Notes: generated from the sequence alone by a model not told the origin. Counted from the first letter of the stretch, positions 25,637-34,577 are shown. The stretch is DNA of 64,000 nucleotides from UBA1672 sp050633505 (GCA_050633505.1 JBOEGQ010000002.1:62001-126000), one strand, 5' to 3'. A program made the numbers and translations.

Positions 25637-26014
25637 TTATTCGCATACAAGATTATCGATTGCTTCGGACTGGCGGCGCAACGCAGAAAACATAATCGTA
25701 ACACCTTGCCCATTCGGCTTTTGATAATAAATTGACTGCTCTTTCCAATCAGGGTGCAAGACAATCGTTTCTTTATAAAGACCATTGAATTCATGAATAA
25801 TATCAAGGTTTTCACATTGGCACTGCGTATTATTACGCCCCATATCCATACACCCGGTTACGGCAGATGATACATTGCCAAGCGCATCATCCAATGCTTG
25901 CGCATCACGGATATCGGCCGAATCGGTTAAGGTTAATGTTCCTGCAACTGCCTGTGGTACATAAGCCCCTAAAGCCAATATACATACGAGAAGAAATGAA
26001 TAGAAATTCTTCAT
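25637..26014 (-). CDS. Small secreted hypothetical protein
   Basis: Predicted periplasmic protein of 125 residues, not recognised. The start at 26014 gives a clean signal peptide (MKNFYSFLLVCILALG, cleavage after AVA) and falls just after the stop of the upstream gene. The mature part has four Cys (GCMDMG, QCQCEN, LVCE), which may form two disulfides, and the segment SIYYQKPNGQGVTIMFSALRRQ. It lies between the unknown gene at 26019 and mdh. Confidence 0.6.
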   Translation of the reverse strand: MKNFYSFLLVCILALGAYVPQAVAGTLTLTDSADIRDAQALDDALGNVSSAVTGCMDMGRNNTQCQCENLDIIHEFNGLYKETIVLHPDWKEQSIYYQKPNGQGVTIMFSALRRQSEAIDNLVCE

Positions 26015-26018
26015 AAGC

Positions 26019-26732
26019 CTACCCATCATTCTCCAACTTATCCAAATCCTTTTGAAGGTCTATGCCCTGCACCTCTTGCATATAGCGTAATAACGCAGAC
26101 ATCTTTTCTTTATCATCTTCAAGCGCCCGAACACGTTCTGCCGCCTGCTCTGTAATTTGTGATTTATCTGTACCGGAATAATTGGTAAATCCACGACTTA
26201 TTCCGTCGCCTTGCGCAGTGGCAGATTGGCCATCCTGTCCGGCCTCATCTTGTATTTCATTCAAAGCATCCATTGTCCTGTGCAAAACATGTTGCGCGTA
26301 ATCAGATACCTCATATGCCCCTGCGCCAATACCGAATAGATAATTAAACCTCTCAAGACTTTCCGCATCTTCATCAAGATCACCGTTAAGCACCAGATTA
26401 TCGAACTCTTGATGGAACGCCTCATGCAAGAGGTCATCTGTCTGATCTTGAAAAATTCCGGAATTGTAATATTCTTGGGCAAGATAAAACATGGACAGTG
26501 ATGCATGCTCTTTTACATCATCGCTTTCAATATACTCTATAAGCCATTCAACCTGTTGATCATGCGATGCCCCAGCCTCTGTCAGGTCAGCATCAGAGAA
26601 TCGGTCATTATGTTGCCAGACTTGGAATTTTGCCTCTAAATCTCCATTTTTCGCAGCAGAAACCAGAGTTTCAAGGTCTTGAAACTCTGCGCGCGCATCA
26701 TCCGAGATATTCTGTTGATTGCTCAACCCCAT
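26019..26732 (-). CDS. Hypothetical acidic helical protein
   Basis: Protein of 237 residues, not recognised. It is strongly acidic and helical, with no signal peptide. Features: DLEAKFQVWQHNDRF, HASLSMFYLAQEYYNSGIF (perhaps a degenerate Sel1/TPR-like repeat), LLHEAFHQEFDNLV, a Gly/Gln linker near 170, and a C-terminal coil (RVRALEDDKEKMSALLRYM). The HEAFHQEF segment is not a full HExxH metalloprotease motif. It stands just upstream of the small secreted gene, with 4 bases between stop and start, so the two are probably one unit inserted between zapE and mdh. Confidence 0.55.
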   Translation of the reverse strand: MGLSNQQNISDDARAEFQDLETLVSAAKNGDLEAKFQVWQHNDRFSDADLTEAGASHDQQVEWLIEYIESDDVKEHASLSMFYLAQEYYNSGIFQDQTDDLLHEAFHQEFDNLVLNGDLDEDAESLERFNYLFGIGAGAYEVSDYAQHVLHRTMDALNEIQDEAGQDGQSATAQGDGISRGFTNYSGTDKSQITEQAAERVRALEDDKEKMSALLRYMQEVQGIDLQKDLDKLENDG

Positions 26733-26793
26733 TATAAATTCACCCGATATATAAATTTATTCTTTTTATTATTATGCCTTTTTTAGCATATAT

Positions 26794-26832
26794 AAGAGGT
26801 TTTGGCAAGAAAACCAGCTAAAAACCCCTCTT
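26794..26832 (-). terminator. Possible terminator or alternative hairpin after zapE
   Basis: AAGAGGTTTT (26794-26803) can pair with AAAA-cc-CCTCTT (26821-26832), or GGTTTT (26798-26803) can pair instead with AAAACC (26810-26815). The two folds exclude each other. There is no clean U tract. It lies 9 bases beyond the zapE stop. Confidence 0.3.
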
Positions 26833-26840
26833 GCATTCAA

Positions 26841-27947
26841 TCAGGGATAAGAATCGCTTTGCATTTCCAAAAGCCTTGAAACCGTACGTTCGAATTCATA
26901 TGCATGATCATGCCCACGATATAATTTCTCGGCCGAAGCCGCCGCCGAGATAATCACCCGCGTACGTGCCTCATATAACGCATCAATAAGGTTCATTAAC
27001 CTCTTTGCCTCGTTACGGCGGTCATAGTTAATTTTAGGCACACCTTCCAAGAATACCGTGTGATAGCGCCGCGCAATTTCCAGATAATCTTCTGCACCAT
27101 GTGGGCGTTCACACAACTGCGCAAAGGTAAAGCGCCCAACCCCACCAACAGCGTGAGACACAACAATTTCCCGCCCCTTAACTTCGAAGCTATCTTCATC
27201 TGCAATGGCACCATCCGTTAGAGTCTCAAACAGTTTCTCCACTGTTTTGGTTGTGGCACTGTTTAACGGTGAGAAATACGTCCCCTCAACCTGCAAAGTC
27301 TGCGCACGATAATCATGCGGACTATCCAAATGCACAACGTCTACCTTTGTTTTGAGCAAGCTAATAAATGGCAGGAACCTTTCCCGCTGTAACCCGTCCT
27401 TATAAAGGTCATCCGGTGACCAGTTACTGGTCGCGACAACTGTGACATTATGTTCAAACAAAACCTTGAACAAACGCCCCAATATCATCGCATCGGTAAT
27501 ATCAACAACATGAAATTCATCAAAGCATAAAACATTGCTGCGCCTTGCAATCACACCGGCCAAGGATGGTAAGGCCTGATCCACCATACCGCACCCACTG
27601 TCATCTTGAGCTCTGGAATGGATATAATCATGCACCTCAATCATAAATTCATGAAAATGCACGCGGCGCTTTTTAATCGTATCAGGTAAGCAATCATAAA
27701 ATAAATCCATCAGCATGGACTTGCCACGCCCAACGCCACCGTGCATGTACACGCCCTTCACATCTTGTGTCTGGCTTGAGCCTGCTCTGATCCATCGAAG
27801 CAATCCCCCCTTCGCTTTAGAGGGCTGCTCAACCAATTGCGTGAACAGCCTGTCCAGCTCTTCAATTGCCTTATGCTGTACTGGGTCGGGTTTAAGATCC
27901 CCAAGATCAAGCCGTTGTTGATATCGCTTAAGCGGTGTGTTGGTCAT
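26841..27947 (-). CDS. zapE: Cell division protein ZapE (AFG1-like ATPase)
   Basis: P-loop AAA-type ATPase, 368 residues, of the AFG1/ZapE family, linked in E. coli to Z-ring constriction. Walker A is YMHGGVGRGKSMLMD, Walker B is VLCFDEFHVVD; VVATSNWSPDDLYKDGLQR holds the sensor region and RRNEAKRLMNLIDALYE is the usual C-terminal signature. It starts inside the tatC stop (20-base overlap), joining the Tat block to the TCA block. zapE-mdh adjacency is common in alphaproteobacteria; here two unknown genes separate them. Confidence 0.95.
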   Translation of the reverse strand: MTNTPLKRYQQRLDLGDLKPDPVQHKAIEELDRLFTQLVEQPSKAKGGLLRWIRAGSSQTQDVKGVYMHGGVGRGKSMLMDLFYDCLPDTIKKRRVHFHEFMIEVHDYIHSRAQDDSGCGMVDQALPSLAGVIARRSNVLCFDEFHVVDITDAMILGRLFKVLFEHNVTVVATSNWSPDDLYKDGLQRERFLPFISLLKTKVDVVHLDSPHDYRAQTLQVEGTYFSPLNSATTKTVEKLFETLTDGAIADEDSFEVKGREIVVSHAVGGVGRFTFAQLCERPHGAEDYLEIARRYHTVFLEGVPKINYDRRNEAKRLMNLIDALYEARTRVIISAAASAEKLYRGHDHAYEFERTVSRLLEMQSDSYP

Positions 27948-28713
27948 TCCGGGATGCAGTCATTCTGATTAAGATGATAGAGAGCTCATAAAGTGCCAAG
28001 ATCGGCACGGCAAGCATAACTTGGCTTATTATATCAGGTGGCGTTAAAAATGCAGCCATAATAAATGTCAAAATGATTGCATATTTACGCTTTGATGCAA
28101 GAAAATCAGGTGACACAAGACCAACGCGCCCCAATAATGTCAGGAACACCGGAAGTTGAAAACATAACCCGAATGTGAAGATCAAAGTCATAATCAGATC
28201 CAGATACTCACTCACACGGGCTTCCAACTGTATCGGAAGCACCATATCAGACCCAGTTGACTGGAAACTCAAAAAGAAAGGCAGCGCCATCGGTAAAACG
28301 ACATAGTACAGGATCGCCCCCCCCATAAAGAACAGTAATGGTGTTGCTATCAGAAAAGGTAAGAACACCTTTTTCTCATCTTTATATAACCCCGGCGCAA
28401 CAAACGCCCATACCTGTATTAGTAAAATCGGAAAAGTTAGAAAAACCCCTGAAAAGAAAGAGACTTTCAGGTATGTGAAGAATGCCTCTGTTAACCCCGT
28501 ATATATCAATCGGTTCGTATCGTTTTCATTCATTGATTGCGCCAACGGTCGGATAAGAAAGCCATATATATCATCAACAAAGGCAAAGCACACAGACGTA
28601 CCAACAACCATGACACCAATGACCACAAGAAGGCGTGTACGCAACTCCACCAAATGTGTAATGACCGGCTTTGCTTCTGCGCTATGGGTATGGTCGTCCT
28701 CAGAATTACTCAC
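27928..28713 (-). CDS. tatC: Sec-independent protein translocase TatC
   Basis: Polytopic core of the twin-arginine translocase, six membrane segments, about 261 residues. Marks: VITHLVELRTRLL (N-terminal cytosolic helix with the signal-peptide-binding Glu), FVAPGLYKDEKK, and ITFGLCFQLP-type helix (TFGLCFQLPVFL). Three GTG codons stand in a row at 28719, 28716 and 28713. The last is chosen since AAGGAGG, encoded by the tatB tail, is six bases before it. It overlaps tatB upstream and zapE downstream. Confidence 0.96.
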   Translation of the reverse strand: MSNSEDDHTHSAEAKPVITHLVELRTRLLVVIGVMVVGTSVCFAFVDDIYGFLIRPLAQSMNENDTNRLIYTGLTEAFFTYLKVSFFSGVFLTFPILLIQVWAFVAPGLYKDEKKVFLPFLIATPLLFFMGGAILYYVVLPMALPFFLSFQSTGSDMVLPIQLEARVSEYLDLIMTLIFTFGLCFQLPVFLTLLGRVGLVSPDFLASKRKYAIILTFIMAAFLTPPDIISQVMLAVPILALYELSIILIRMTASRNDQHTA

Positions 28714-29020
28714 CACCACCCTCCTTCTCTTTTTCCTTATCTTCTTTTGCGCTTATCTCGGCAATAAAATCTTCATCCGCTTCGGCTTCATCAAATGTAT
28801 CCGTTTCCTTCGCCTCAAAATTCACCGACTTACGAATATCATCCAAGTCCGCATCGCGCATCACATCATCAAATTGTTGTGATATTGCAAATTTTATATA
28901 CTGAAAGCGCCTGAACACACGCCCCAGTGCCACCATAATGACAGGAATCTCATCTGGACCGATCACAACAACCGCTACAGCAATAATCAAAAATAATTCC
29001 GGCCATCCAAAATCAAGCAC
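28706..29020 (-). CDS. tatB: Sec-independent protein translocase TatB
   Basis: Single-span membrane protein of 104 residues that passes twin-arginine substrates to TatC. N-terminal MLDFGWPELFLIIAVAVVVI with the Glu in the membrane segment, then GPDEIP at the hinge, an amphipathic helix (VALGRVFRRFQYIKFAI) and an acidic tail. The start is a GTG that overlaps the end of the upstream membrane-protein gene by 8 bases. The tail codons for Lys-Glu-Gly also form the tatC ribosome site. Confidence 0.94.
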   Translation of the reverse strand: MLDFGWPELFLIIAVAVVVIGPDEIPVIMVALGRVFRRFQYIKFAISQQFDDVMRDADLDDIRKSVNFEAKETDTFDEAEADEDFIAEISAKEDKEKEKEGGGE

Positions 29021-29438
29021 CGAACAACAATCCCTTTACCATATGAAAGCATAAAATCGAACCGACAACATATCCCGGCACGATGATAAGCGCATTAAAT
29101 CCAATCGCAACATTTAATAAAATCACGCGCTCTCCATCACTAAGATCCTGTTCTTTGGATAGTTCGTCCTGCGCGCTTTCGGTTCCCTCTATTGCACGTC
29201 TGAATTCCCAGATCACACCAACAGCAACCATTGGCAATAAAAACACTCCAAAAAACTGTGAAATATACGCATTAAAGAAGCCGGTTACAAAAGCGCAAAT
29301 AGAAAATAAAGAGAAAATCGAGCCAATCACCTCATCACGCTTAATATCCTTGTCTGAGACAAATCCCCAAACAAACATAACCAATACAAAAGAAAGATAC
29401 AGCCAAGCCCACCAAGGCATAAGCACATCAAATGGCAT
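29013..29438 (-). CDS. Unknown membrane protein inserted between tatA and tatB
   Basis: Integral membrane protein of 141 residues with about four hydrophobic segments (WWAWLYLSFVLVMFVWGF, SIFSLFSICAFVTGF, FFGVFLLPMVAVGVIW, ALIIVPGYVVGSILCF) and a charged loop between the third and fourth (RRAIEGTESAQDELSKEQD). I do not recognise the family. It begins one base after the tatA stop and overlaps the tatB start by 8 bases, so it is translated as part of the Tat operon. A role in Tat assembly, membrane tension or proofreading would be pure inference; it may also be a passenger gene. Confidence 0.65.
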   Translation of the reverse strand: MPFDVLMPWWAWLYLSFVLVMFVWGFVSDKDIKRDEVIGSIFSLFSICAFVTGFFNAYISQFFGVFLLPMVAVGVIWEFRRAIEGTESAQDELSKEQDLSDGERVILLNVAIGFNALIIVPGYVVGSILCFHMVKGLLFGA

Positions 29439-29439
29439 T

Positions 29440-29625
29440 TTACTCTTCTTCGTTTATATCCTTTGAAGAAATCTTCGGCGTTTCAACATCTTCATCATTC
29501 AAGCCTTTTTTAAAGCTTTTAATCCCCTTTGCCAGATTTTCCATGATGGCAGGAATACGACCAGCGCCAAACAAAATCATAACCAGCAAAATAACAACAA
29601 TAATCTGCATTGCACCCGGTGCCAT
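29440..29625 (-). CDS. tatA: Sec-independent protein translocase TatA
   Basis: Small pore-forming subunit, 61 residues from the ATG at 29625, which has AAGGG six bases upstream; a GTG at 29631 is also in frame. The membrane segment (MQIIVVILLVMILFG), the FGAGRIP hinge, the amphipathic helix (MENLAKGIKSFKKGL) and an acidic tail are typical. It nearly abuts the scpB stop. Confidence 0.95.
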   Translation of the reverse strand: MAPGAMQIIVVILLVMILFGAGRIPAIMENLAKGIKSFKKGLNDEDVETPKISSKDINEEE

Positions 29626-29627
29626 AG

Positions 29628-30278
29628 TCACCCTTCACTTTCTTCGTAAATATCGCTTTCTGTGTTTTCTTCTACGCCTTCTTCGGGCTCTTGTCCAGTA
29701 TCCTGCACATCAAACAAATTCTCTTGTTCATGCACGCTTTCAATCGCAGGCCTACGATCCAGTAAACCAGACGCCTTCATTTCATCCATTCCCGGAAGAT
29801 CCATAAGGCTTTCCAGAGAAAAATGATCTAAAAAACCGTTACTTGTCACCCATGTTAATGGCCGCCCCAAAGTTTCACGTCGCCGCCCCGGCTTAATCCA
29901 CCCCATCTCCATTAAGGTATCCAGTGTTCCTTTATGCGTGGCAACACCGCGAATATTTTCGATCTCCGCCCGTGTAACTGGCTGATGATATGCGATAATA
30001 GACAACATCTCCATCGCCGCACGTGACAGTTTTTTATTAACCTGCTTTTCCTGATGCAAGTCTTCCGCAAGATCCAGAGCCGTGCGAAACGCCCATTTCC
30101 CTTCAATCTCAAGTAAATTAATACCACGTTCTTCATATTGTTGTTTCAATGCCATAAGCAAACCGCCGACATCTGCCCCGTCAGGCATACGTTCATACAG
30201 GGATTGCGTCCCCATTGGCTCAACGCTTGCAAATAATATTGCTTCAAGCAGCCTTAAATTTCGATCTGTATTATCCAT
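29628..30278 (-). CDS. scpB: Segregation and condensation protein B
   Basis: Winged-helix partner of ScpA in the SMC condensin complex; 216 residues. NLRLLEAILFASVEPM is the N-terminal signature; MEMLSIIAYHQPVTRAEIENIRG and TLDTLMEMGWIKPGRRRETLGRP are the second winged helix; SLMDLPGMDEM is close to the usual C-terminal end. An acidic 50-residue tail follows. It lies 37 bases after scpA. Confidence 0.95.
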   Translation of the reverse strand: MDNTDRNLRLLEAILFASVEPMGTQSLYERMPDGADVGGLLMALKQQYEERGINLLEIEGKWAFRTALDLAEDLHQEKQVNKKLSRAAMEMLSIIAYHQPVTRAEIENIRGVATHKGTLDTLMEMGWIKPGRRRETLGRPLTWVTSNGFLDHFSLESLMDLPGMDEMKASGLLDRRPAIESVHEQENLFDVQDTGQEPEEGVEENTESDIYEESEG

Positions 30279-30315
30279 GGAATAAGACTATGCGATAATG
30301 ACGTGTGCTTCAACA

Positions 30316-31122
30316 TCACTCCTGCTCATCATCGGGGGTTGTCCGCATATAAATCGGACGAAACAGCCCATCTTGCCTAAACTCAAGCTTCCCTTGCTTG
30401 GCAAGTTCCAATCCGGCGGTAAAGGTTGAGGCTAAGGCCGAACGTGCATATAGGGCGTCTTCCGTATCATCCGGCACAAAACTATGTAATGTGGCCCAGA
30501 CACTTTTTATACCATTACGCGGCAAAGAACCCAGCATCTTGCCTAAACGGTTCATGGCGTTATCCATGGACATCAATCGAAATGTTGGCAAGTCATACTG
30601 ACTGTCATCTTTACGTTTGGCAATGTTACCGTATGCCTTAATCACATCAAATAAAGAAACATTCCAACGCGTTACAATATTGGTCTCAAGCCCCTCTGGA
30701 CATCCTCGTGCAAAAACGTCTTTGCCTAATTGCGGTTGCTCAAACAATTTTTCCGCCGCCTGCTGCATCGCTTCCAAACGTTGCAACTGAAATTGTAAAG
30801 CCGCAGCCATTTCCTCTGCACTTGGCTCATCATTATTTTCTTCTTTTGGTAAGAATAAACGGGATTTCAGATAAGCCAGCCACGCCGCCATAACCAAGTA
30901 TTCGGCTGCAAGCTCCAAGTTTTGCGCCTTTGCACGATCTATAAAGACCAGATATTGCCGTACCAATTGCAAAATAGATATTTTAACAAGATCAACTTTC
31001 TGATTACGGGCAAGCTCCAACAAAACATCAATCGGACCATCATACCCATCAACATTAAGGAGGAGCTGATCAAGATTTCCCTCTTCGTTTTCGGCTAAAT
31101 CACCCTCAGAGTTGTCATTCAT
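30316..31122 (-). CDS. scpA: Segregation and condensation protein A
   Basis: Kleisin subunit of the SMC-ScpAB condensin, 268 residues. YDGPIDVLLELARNQKVDLVKI and EYLVMAAWLAYLKSRLFLP are the conserved N-terminal helices that contact SMC; the C-terminal winged helix is at about 185-260. The start ATG overlaps the nagZ stop (ATGA) and has GAGG upstream. Confidence 0.95.
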   Translation of the reverse strand: MNDNSEGDLAENEEGNLDQLLLNVDGYDGPIDVLLELARNQKVDLVKISILQLVRQYLVFIDRAKAQNLELAAEYLVMAAWLAYLKSRLFLPKEENNDEPSAEEMAAALQFQLQRLEAMQQAAEKLFEQPQLGKDVFARGCPEGLETNIVTRWNVSLFDVIKAYGNIAKRKDDSQYDLPTFRLMSMDNAMNRLGKMLGSLPRNGIKSVWATLHSFVPDDTEDALYARSALASTFTAGLELAKQGKLEFRQDGLFRPIYMRTTPDDEQE

Positions 31123-32129
31123 ACCCTCTCCTCAGACGAAAACACCGCATTTTTAAGGCGATCAAGTGTTTTATCACTCAAAATAGGAAGGTTTTCGGCC
31201 AATTCATCCATTTTTTCGGCCTCACCTGCGCAATATAATGCAAGATCACACCCCGCGCCCAAGCTTTTCATCGCCTTTTCAGCCGCAGATCCGTATGAAT
31301 CAAGCGCTTTCATATCCAGATCATCACCAATCAAAATGCCATCAAAACCAATATCCTGACGAATAGTCTCCTGAACAGCCTGTTCGGATACAGAGACAGG
31401 CAAGTCACCATCGATCTCCTTATAGAGAATATGCGCTGTCATCGCCCAAACGGCATGCCCAACATCTGACTGGCTTAACGCCTTAAAAGGCGCAAAATCA
31501 AGCGTCGATAATTCTTCATACGCGGCATCAACATAAGGAAGCTCAAGATGCGAATCCGCAAAGGCACGACCATGACCGGGAATATGCTTAATAATCGGGG
31601 TGATACCGGCGCTCAAATAATGGCGGCAAACAGATAAGCCAAGACGTGCCACAATTTTAGGGTCAGATGAAAATGCGCGATCTCCGATAATATCATGCGC
31701 ACCATCAAACATAAGATCTAACACAGGCGCGCAATTCACATTCACACCAATATCAACCAATTCCTCTGCAAGGCGTAGAGTTTCAAAACGCAATTCTTCC
31801 AATGCTTTCTGCTTATCCTGCTCATACAGGTCACCAAAATGCTTCATCGTTGGAAAATCACGCCAATGCGGCGGGCGTAACCGTTGCACACGGCCGCCTT
31901 CCTGATCAATCAAAACCGGACAATCACGCCCAACCAAATCTTTAAGATCGTTAATAAGCGCTTTAAGCTGCTCAGGATTATCACAGTTTCTTTTAAATAG
32001 GATAAAGCCAAACGGGTTAGCCTGTTGGAATATCGAACGTTCAACATCTGTAAGAACGGTTCCCGAAAGAGAGAATATAGCCGCAAGCGCCTTATCACTC
32101 CCACACGAAAAATCTTTACTTAACGACAA
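31119..32129 (-). CDS. nagZ: Beta-N-acetylhexosaminidase NagZ
   Basis: Cytosolic GH3 enzyme of muropeptide recycling; removes GlcNAc from anhydromuropeptides. It has 336 residues. Marks: GFILFKRNCDNPEQ, IDQEGGRVQRLRPP, the substrate and His-Asp loop KHIPGHGRAFADSH, and the nucleophile Asp in GILIGDDLDMKAL. The start is TTG at 32129, with GGAGG five bases upstream inside the end of the SPOR gene. Confidence 0.95.
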   Translation of the reverse strand: MSLSKDFSCGSDKALAAIFSLSGTVLTDVERSIFQQANPFGFILFKRNCDNPEQLKALINDLKDLVGRDCPVLIDQEGGRVQRLRPPHWRDFPTMKHFGDLYEQDKQKALEELRFETLRLAEELVDIGVNVNCAPVLDLMFDGAHDIIGDRAFSSDPKIVARLGLSVCRHYLSAGITPIIKHIPGHGRAFADSHLELPYVDAAYEELSTLDFAPFKALSQSDVGHAVWAMTAHILYKEIDGDLPVSVSEQAVQETIRQDIGFDGILIGDDLDMKALDSYGSAAEKAMKSLGAGCDLALYCAGEAEKMDELAENLPILSDKTLDRLKNAVFSSEERV

Positions 32130-33294
32130 GACAGCCTCCGGGCTTTCCCGATGCCTTTAAAGAATCACAAATGCGATTTGCACTATCCTGACTCATTGGC
32201 CCTGCTTGTATACGATAAAACGTTCCATTTGAAAGGCTTGCTTCTTGAACCCGAAACTTCGCATCCGATAGAACAGTGTATTTCTTCTGCATCTTGGAAA
32301 ACTCATTCCCTGCACGCGCAGCATCCGTAATACTGGCGAGCTGTACAAAATAGCTACCCGATGCAATAGCAGCAGGGGCTGCCGAAGCCGCACCAGCGGC
32401 AGGCTCTATTGAGGAAGGCGAAACATCAGACTCTTTATTTAAAACACTGCGCACGAATTCCAAGGTCTCCGGTGATGTCGCAGCAGCATGTATCGTTGCA
32501 GGCCTTGATGGCTTACTAGCAACTGCCGCACGCGCAACTTCCAATTCAAATTCTGTAGACCCTTCAGAAATATCAGCCTTAGACGCACCCACCTTCTGTA
32601 ATATATCATGCGCTTCTGGGGCTTCAGCCTCTTTCACCCCAACAGATGGTGCGCTCGGCTCTACTAAAGTGGGTGTCTCGATCGGATCAAAAGATGCAAC
32701 GACCTCAGGCTTAATTTCGACAACCTCTTCCTTTGCACTGATCTGAACACTTTCAGTTGCTTCTGTAACCTTTGAAATGACAGTGCTTTGCGAACCGGAC
32801 TCAGAAACAGAATAAGGCGCAGAAGCCGGAGACTGTGCCATCGCTTTCTGAATAGCCTCTTCTTTGGTGATTAAAGGCTCTGCCACAGATGGCGATGCCA
32901 AAAGATTTTCGACAACGCTACTCTCATCAATCGTTGGTGGCTGACCGACACGTGCCAATATTGTGCTGTCTTTATGCGGGATATCCATCCCCCCTGCCTC
33001 AACAGGCTCTACTTTAATCGGGCGTAAGTCTGCCTTCACAATGGGTATCGGTTGCTGTGGGTCATCCGCAGAAGGATATGTTGCAACAATAACACTTACA
33101 AACAAAACTCCGGCCGCAACCAGCGCCACTGTCGCCACCGCAGGGCTTTGCACACTCCGTATCAGACGTGATTTAATACCATATGTAGAAGCCCCACGCG
33201 ACGCATCAAACGAAGGTGCATCTGCCACCGGTTTTTTCGGTGCCTTCAAATAGTGATCATATCCGTATTGATAAAACTGATTATCTTGGCTCAT
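32116..33294 (-). CDS. SPOR domain membrane protein
   Basis: Bitopic inner-membrane protein of 392 residues: a cytosolic N-terminus (to about 50), one membrane segment (AVATVALVAAGVLFVSVIV), a long periplasmic linker rich in Pro, Ser, Glu and Val, and a C-terminal SPOR domain (about 318-392, YFVQLASITDAARAGNEFSK to FYRIQAGPMSQDSANRICDS). SPOR domains bind denuded glycan strands at the division septum. AAGGA stands before the ATG. It is the SPOR gene found between argS and nagZ in many alphaproteobacteria; argS is absent here. Confidence 0.9.
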   Translation of the reverse strand: MSQDNQFYQYGYDHYLKAPKKPVADAPSFDASRGASTYGIKSRLIRSVQSPAVATVALVAAGVLFVSVIVATYPSADDPQQPIPIVKADLRPIKVEPVEAGGMDIPHKDSTILARVGQPPTIDESSVVENLLASPSVAEPLITKEEAIQKAMAQSPASAPYSVSESGSQSTVISKVTEATESVQISAKEEVVEIKPEVVASFDPIETPTLVEPSAPSVGVKEAEAPEAHDILQKVGASKADISEGSTEFELEVARAAVASKPSRPATIHAAATSPETLEFVRSVLNKESDVSPSSIEPAAGAASAAPAAIASGSYFVQLASITDAARAGNEFSKMQKKYTVLSDAKFRVQEASLSNGTFYRIQAGPMSQDSANRICDSLKASGKPGGCLVVK

Positions 33295-33380
33295 GGCTTT
33301 TCCTTACTCAACGTGGCTTTCTTGTACGGATATATAATGCGAATCATACAAGAAAAATACTCAATCCAGTGTGTAAAGAA

Positions 33381-34577
33381 CTAGCGCAAATCCCAATAAA
33401 GGTCAAAGAGCCTTTCATGCTCCCGAATGGCATAACGGTCGGTCATACCGGCAATATAATCGGCAATAATACGCGCCCTTTCCCGCTCATTATCTTGCGC
33501 GCCCGCCTCTTCAACACGCATCTGCCAGTTATCAGGAAGCAATTGATAATTCTTGTGGAAAGCTTCGAAAAGATCACCAACGATGCGCTCTACCTTCACC
33601 CATATGCGGTTAATCGTAAAATGGCGATACATCCGATTATACAAAAACTTCCGCAAGGCCTGTACCTGTTCATACATTTCAGGAGAGAAGGCAACAATCT
33701 GCATGCCTGCCATACGGATATCTTCTGGTGATTCGGGCTTTACCTTTTCCAGACGTTTTTGCGTTTCACGCATTACATCATCCACCATGGCGCCAATCAT
33801 ATCACGCTTCATTTCTTGAATGAGGTAACGCTGCTCAATCCCCGGATAGTTTTTATAAACCTGCTCAATAACCTTTGATAGCAATGGAATTTCCTGCAAA
33901 TCGGATATAGAAAACAATCCGGCTCGTATACCATCTTCAACATCATGGTTATTATAGGCAATATCATCAGATAAAGCGGCGACCTGCGCCTCCATCGAAG
34001 CATGCGTGTCAAAGCGCATATCCATTTTTTCCTGCAACTCACGCGCAGCAATATGTGGCGTATCTATCACCGGCCCGTTATGCTTAATCACCCCTTCCAA
34101 GGTTTCCCACGTTAAGTTTAAACCGTTCCATTCCGGGTACTTACGCTCTAACGTTGTTAAAACACGTAAAGATTGGTCGTTATGTTCAAAACGGCCATAT
34201 GGCTCCATCGCCTCTTGCAAATAAACTTCACCAATATGCGCAAAAGGCGTATGCCCAAGATCATGTGCCAATGCGACAGTCTCGGCCAAATCCTCATTCA
34301 CCATTAAAGACCGTGCAAGCGTTCGTGCAATTTGAGAAACCTCTAGCGTATGCGTCAACCGCGTACGGTAATGATCCCCCTCGTGATAAACAAAGACCTG
34401 TGTTTTGTATTTCAGACGACGAAAAGCACTGGCATGAATGATACGATCATGATCACGTTGAAACGCTGTACGGTGGCGGCTTTCGGGCTCATCATGAATA
34501 CGCCCAAGGGATTCTTCAGGCTTGCTGGCATATGACGCCAAAGGAAGCGCACAGTAATTATAAGATTGTTGTTGCAT
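33381..34577 (-). CDS. dgt: Deoxyguanosinetriphosphate triphosphohydrolase-like protein
   Basis: HD-superfamily dNTP triphosphohydrolase, 398 residues. It begins with the usual PESRHRTAFQRDHDRIIHAS block; metal ligands sit in RTRLTHTLEVSQIAR and the HD pair of ALAHDLGHTPFAHIGE; FEHNDQSLRVL and DDIAYNNHDVEDGIRAG are further signatures. It lowers dNTP pools or takes part in replication quality control in related bacteria. Transcribed divergently from erpA with a 41-base gap. Confidence 0.92.
   Translation of the reverse strand: MQQQSYNYCALPLASYASKPEESLGRIHDEPESRHRTAFQRDHDRIIHASAFRRLKYKTQVFVYHEGDHYRTRLTHTLEVSQIARTLARSLMVNEDLAETVALAHDLGHTPFAHIGEVYLQEAMEPYGRFEHNDQSLRVLTTLERKYPEWNGLNLTWETLEGVIKHNGPVIDTPHIAARELQEKMDMRFDTHASMEAQVAALSDDIAYNNHDVEDGIRAGLFSISDLQEIPLLSKVIEQVYKNYPGIEQRYLIQEMKRDMIGAMVDDVMRETQKRLEKVKPESPEDIRMAGMQIVAFSPEMYEQVQALRKFLYNRMYRHFTINRIWVKVERIVGDLFEAFHKNYQLLPDNWQMRVEEAGAQDNERERARIIADYIAGMTDRYAIREHERLFDLYWDLR

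Noticed and set aside
26248..26440. HExxH-type metalloprotease in the acidic protein at 26019
   Set aside because: The segment reads HEAFHQEF: the second His is one residue early for HExxH.
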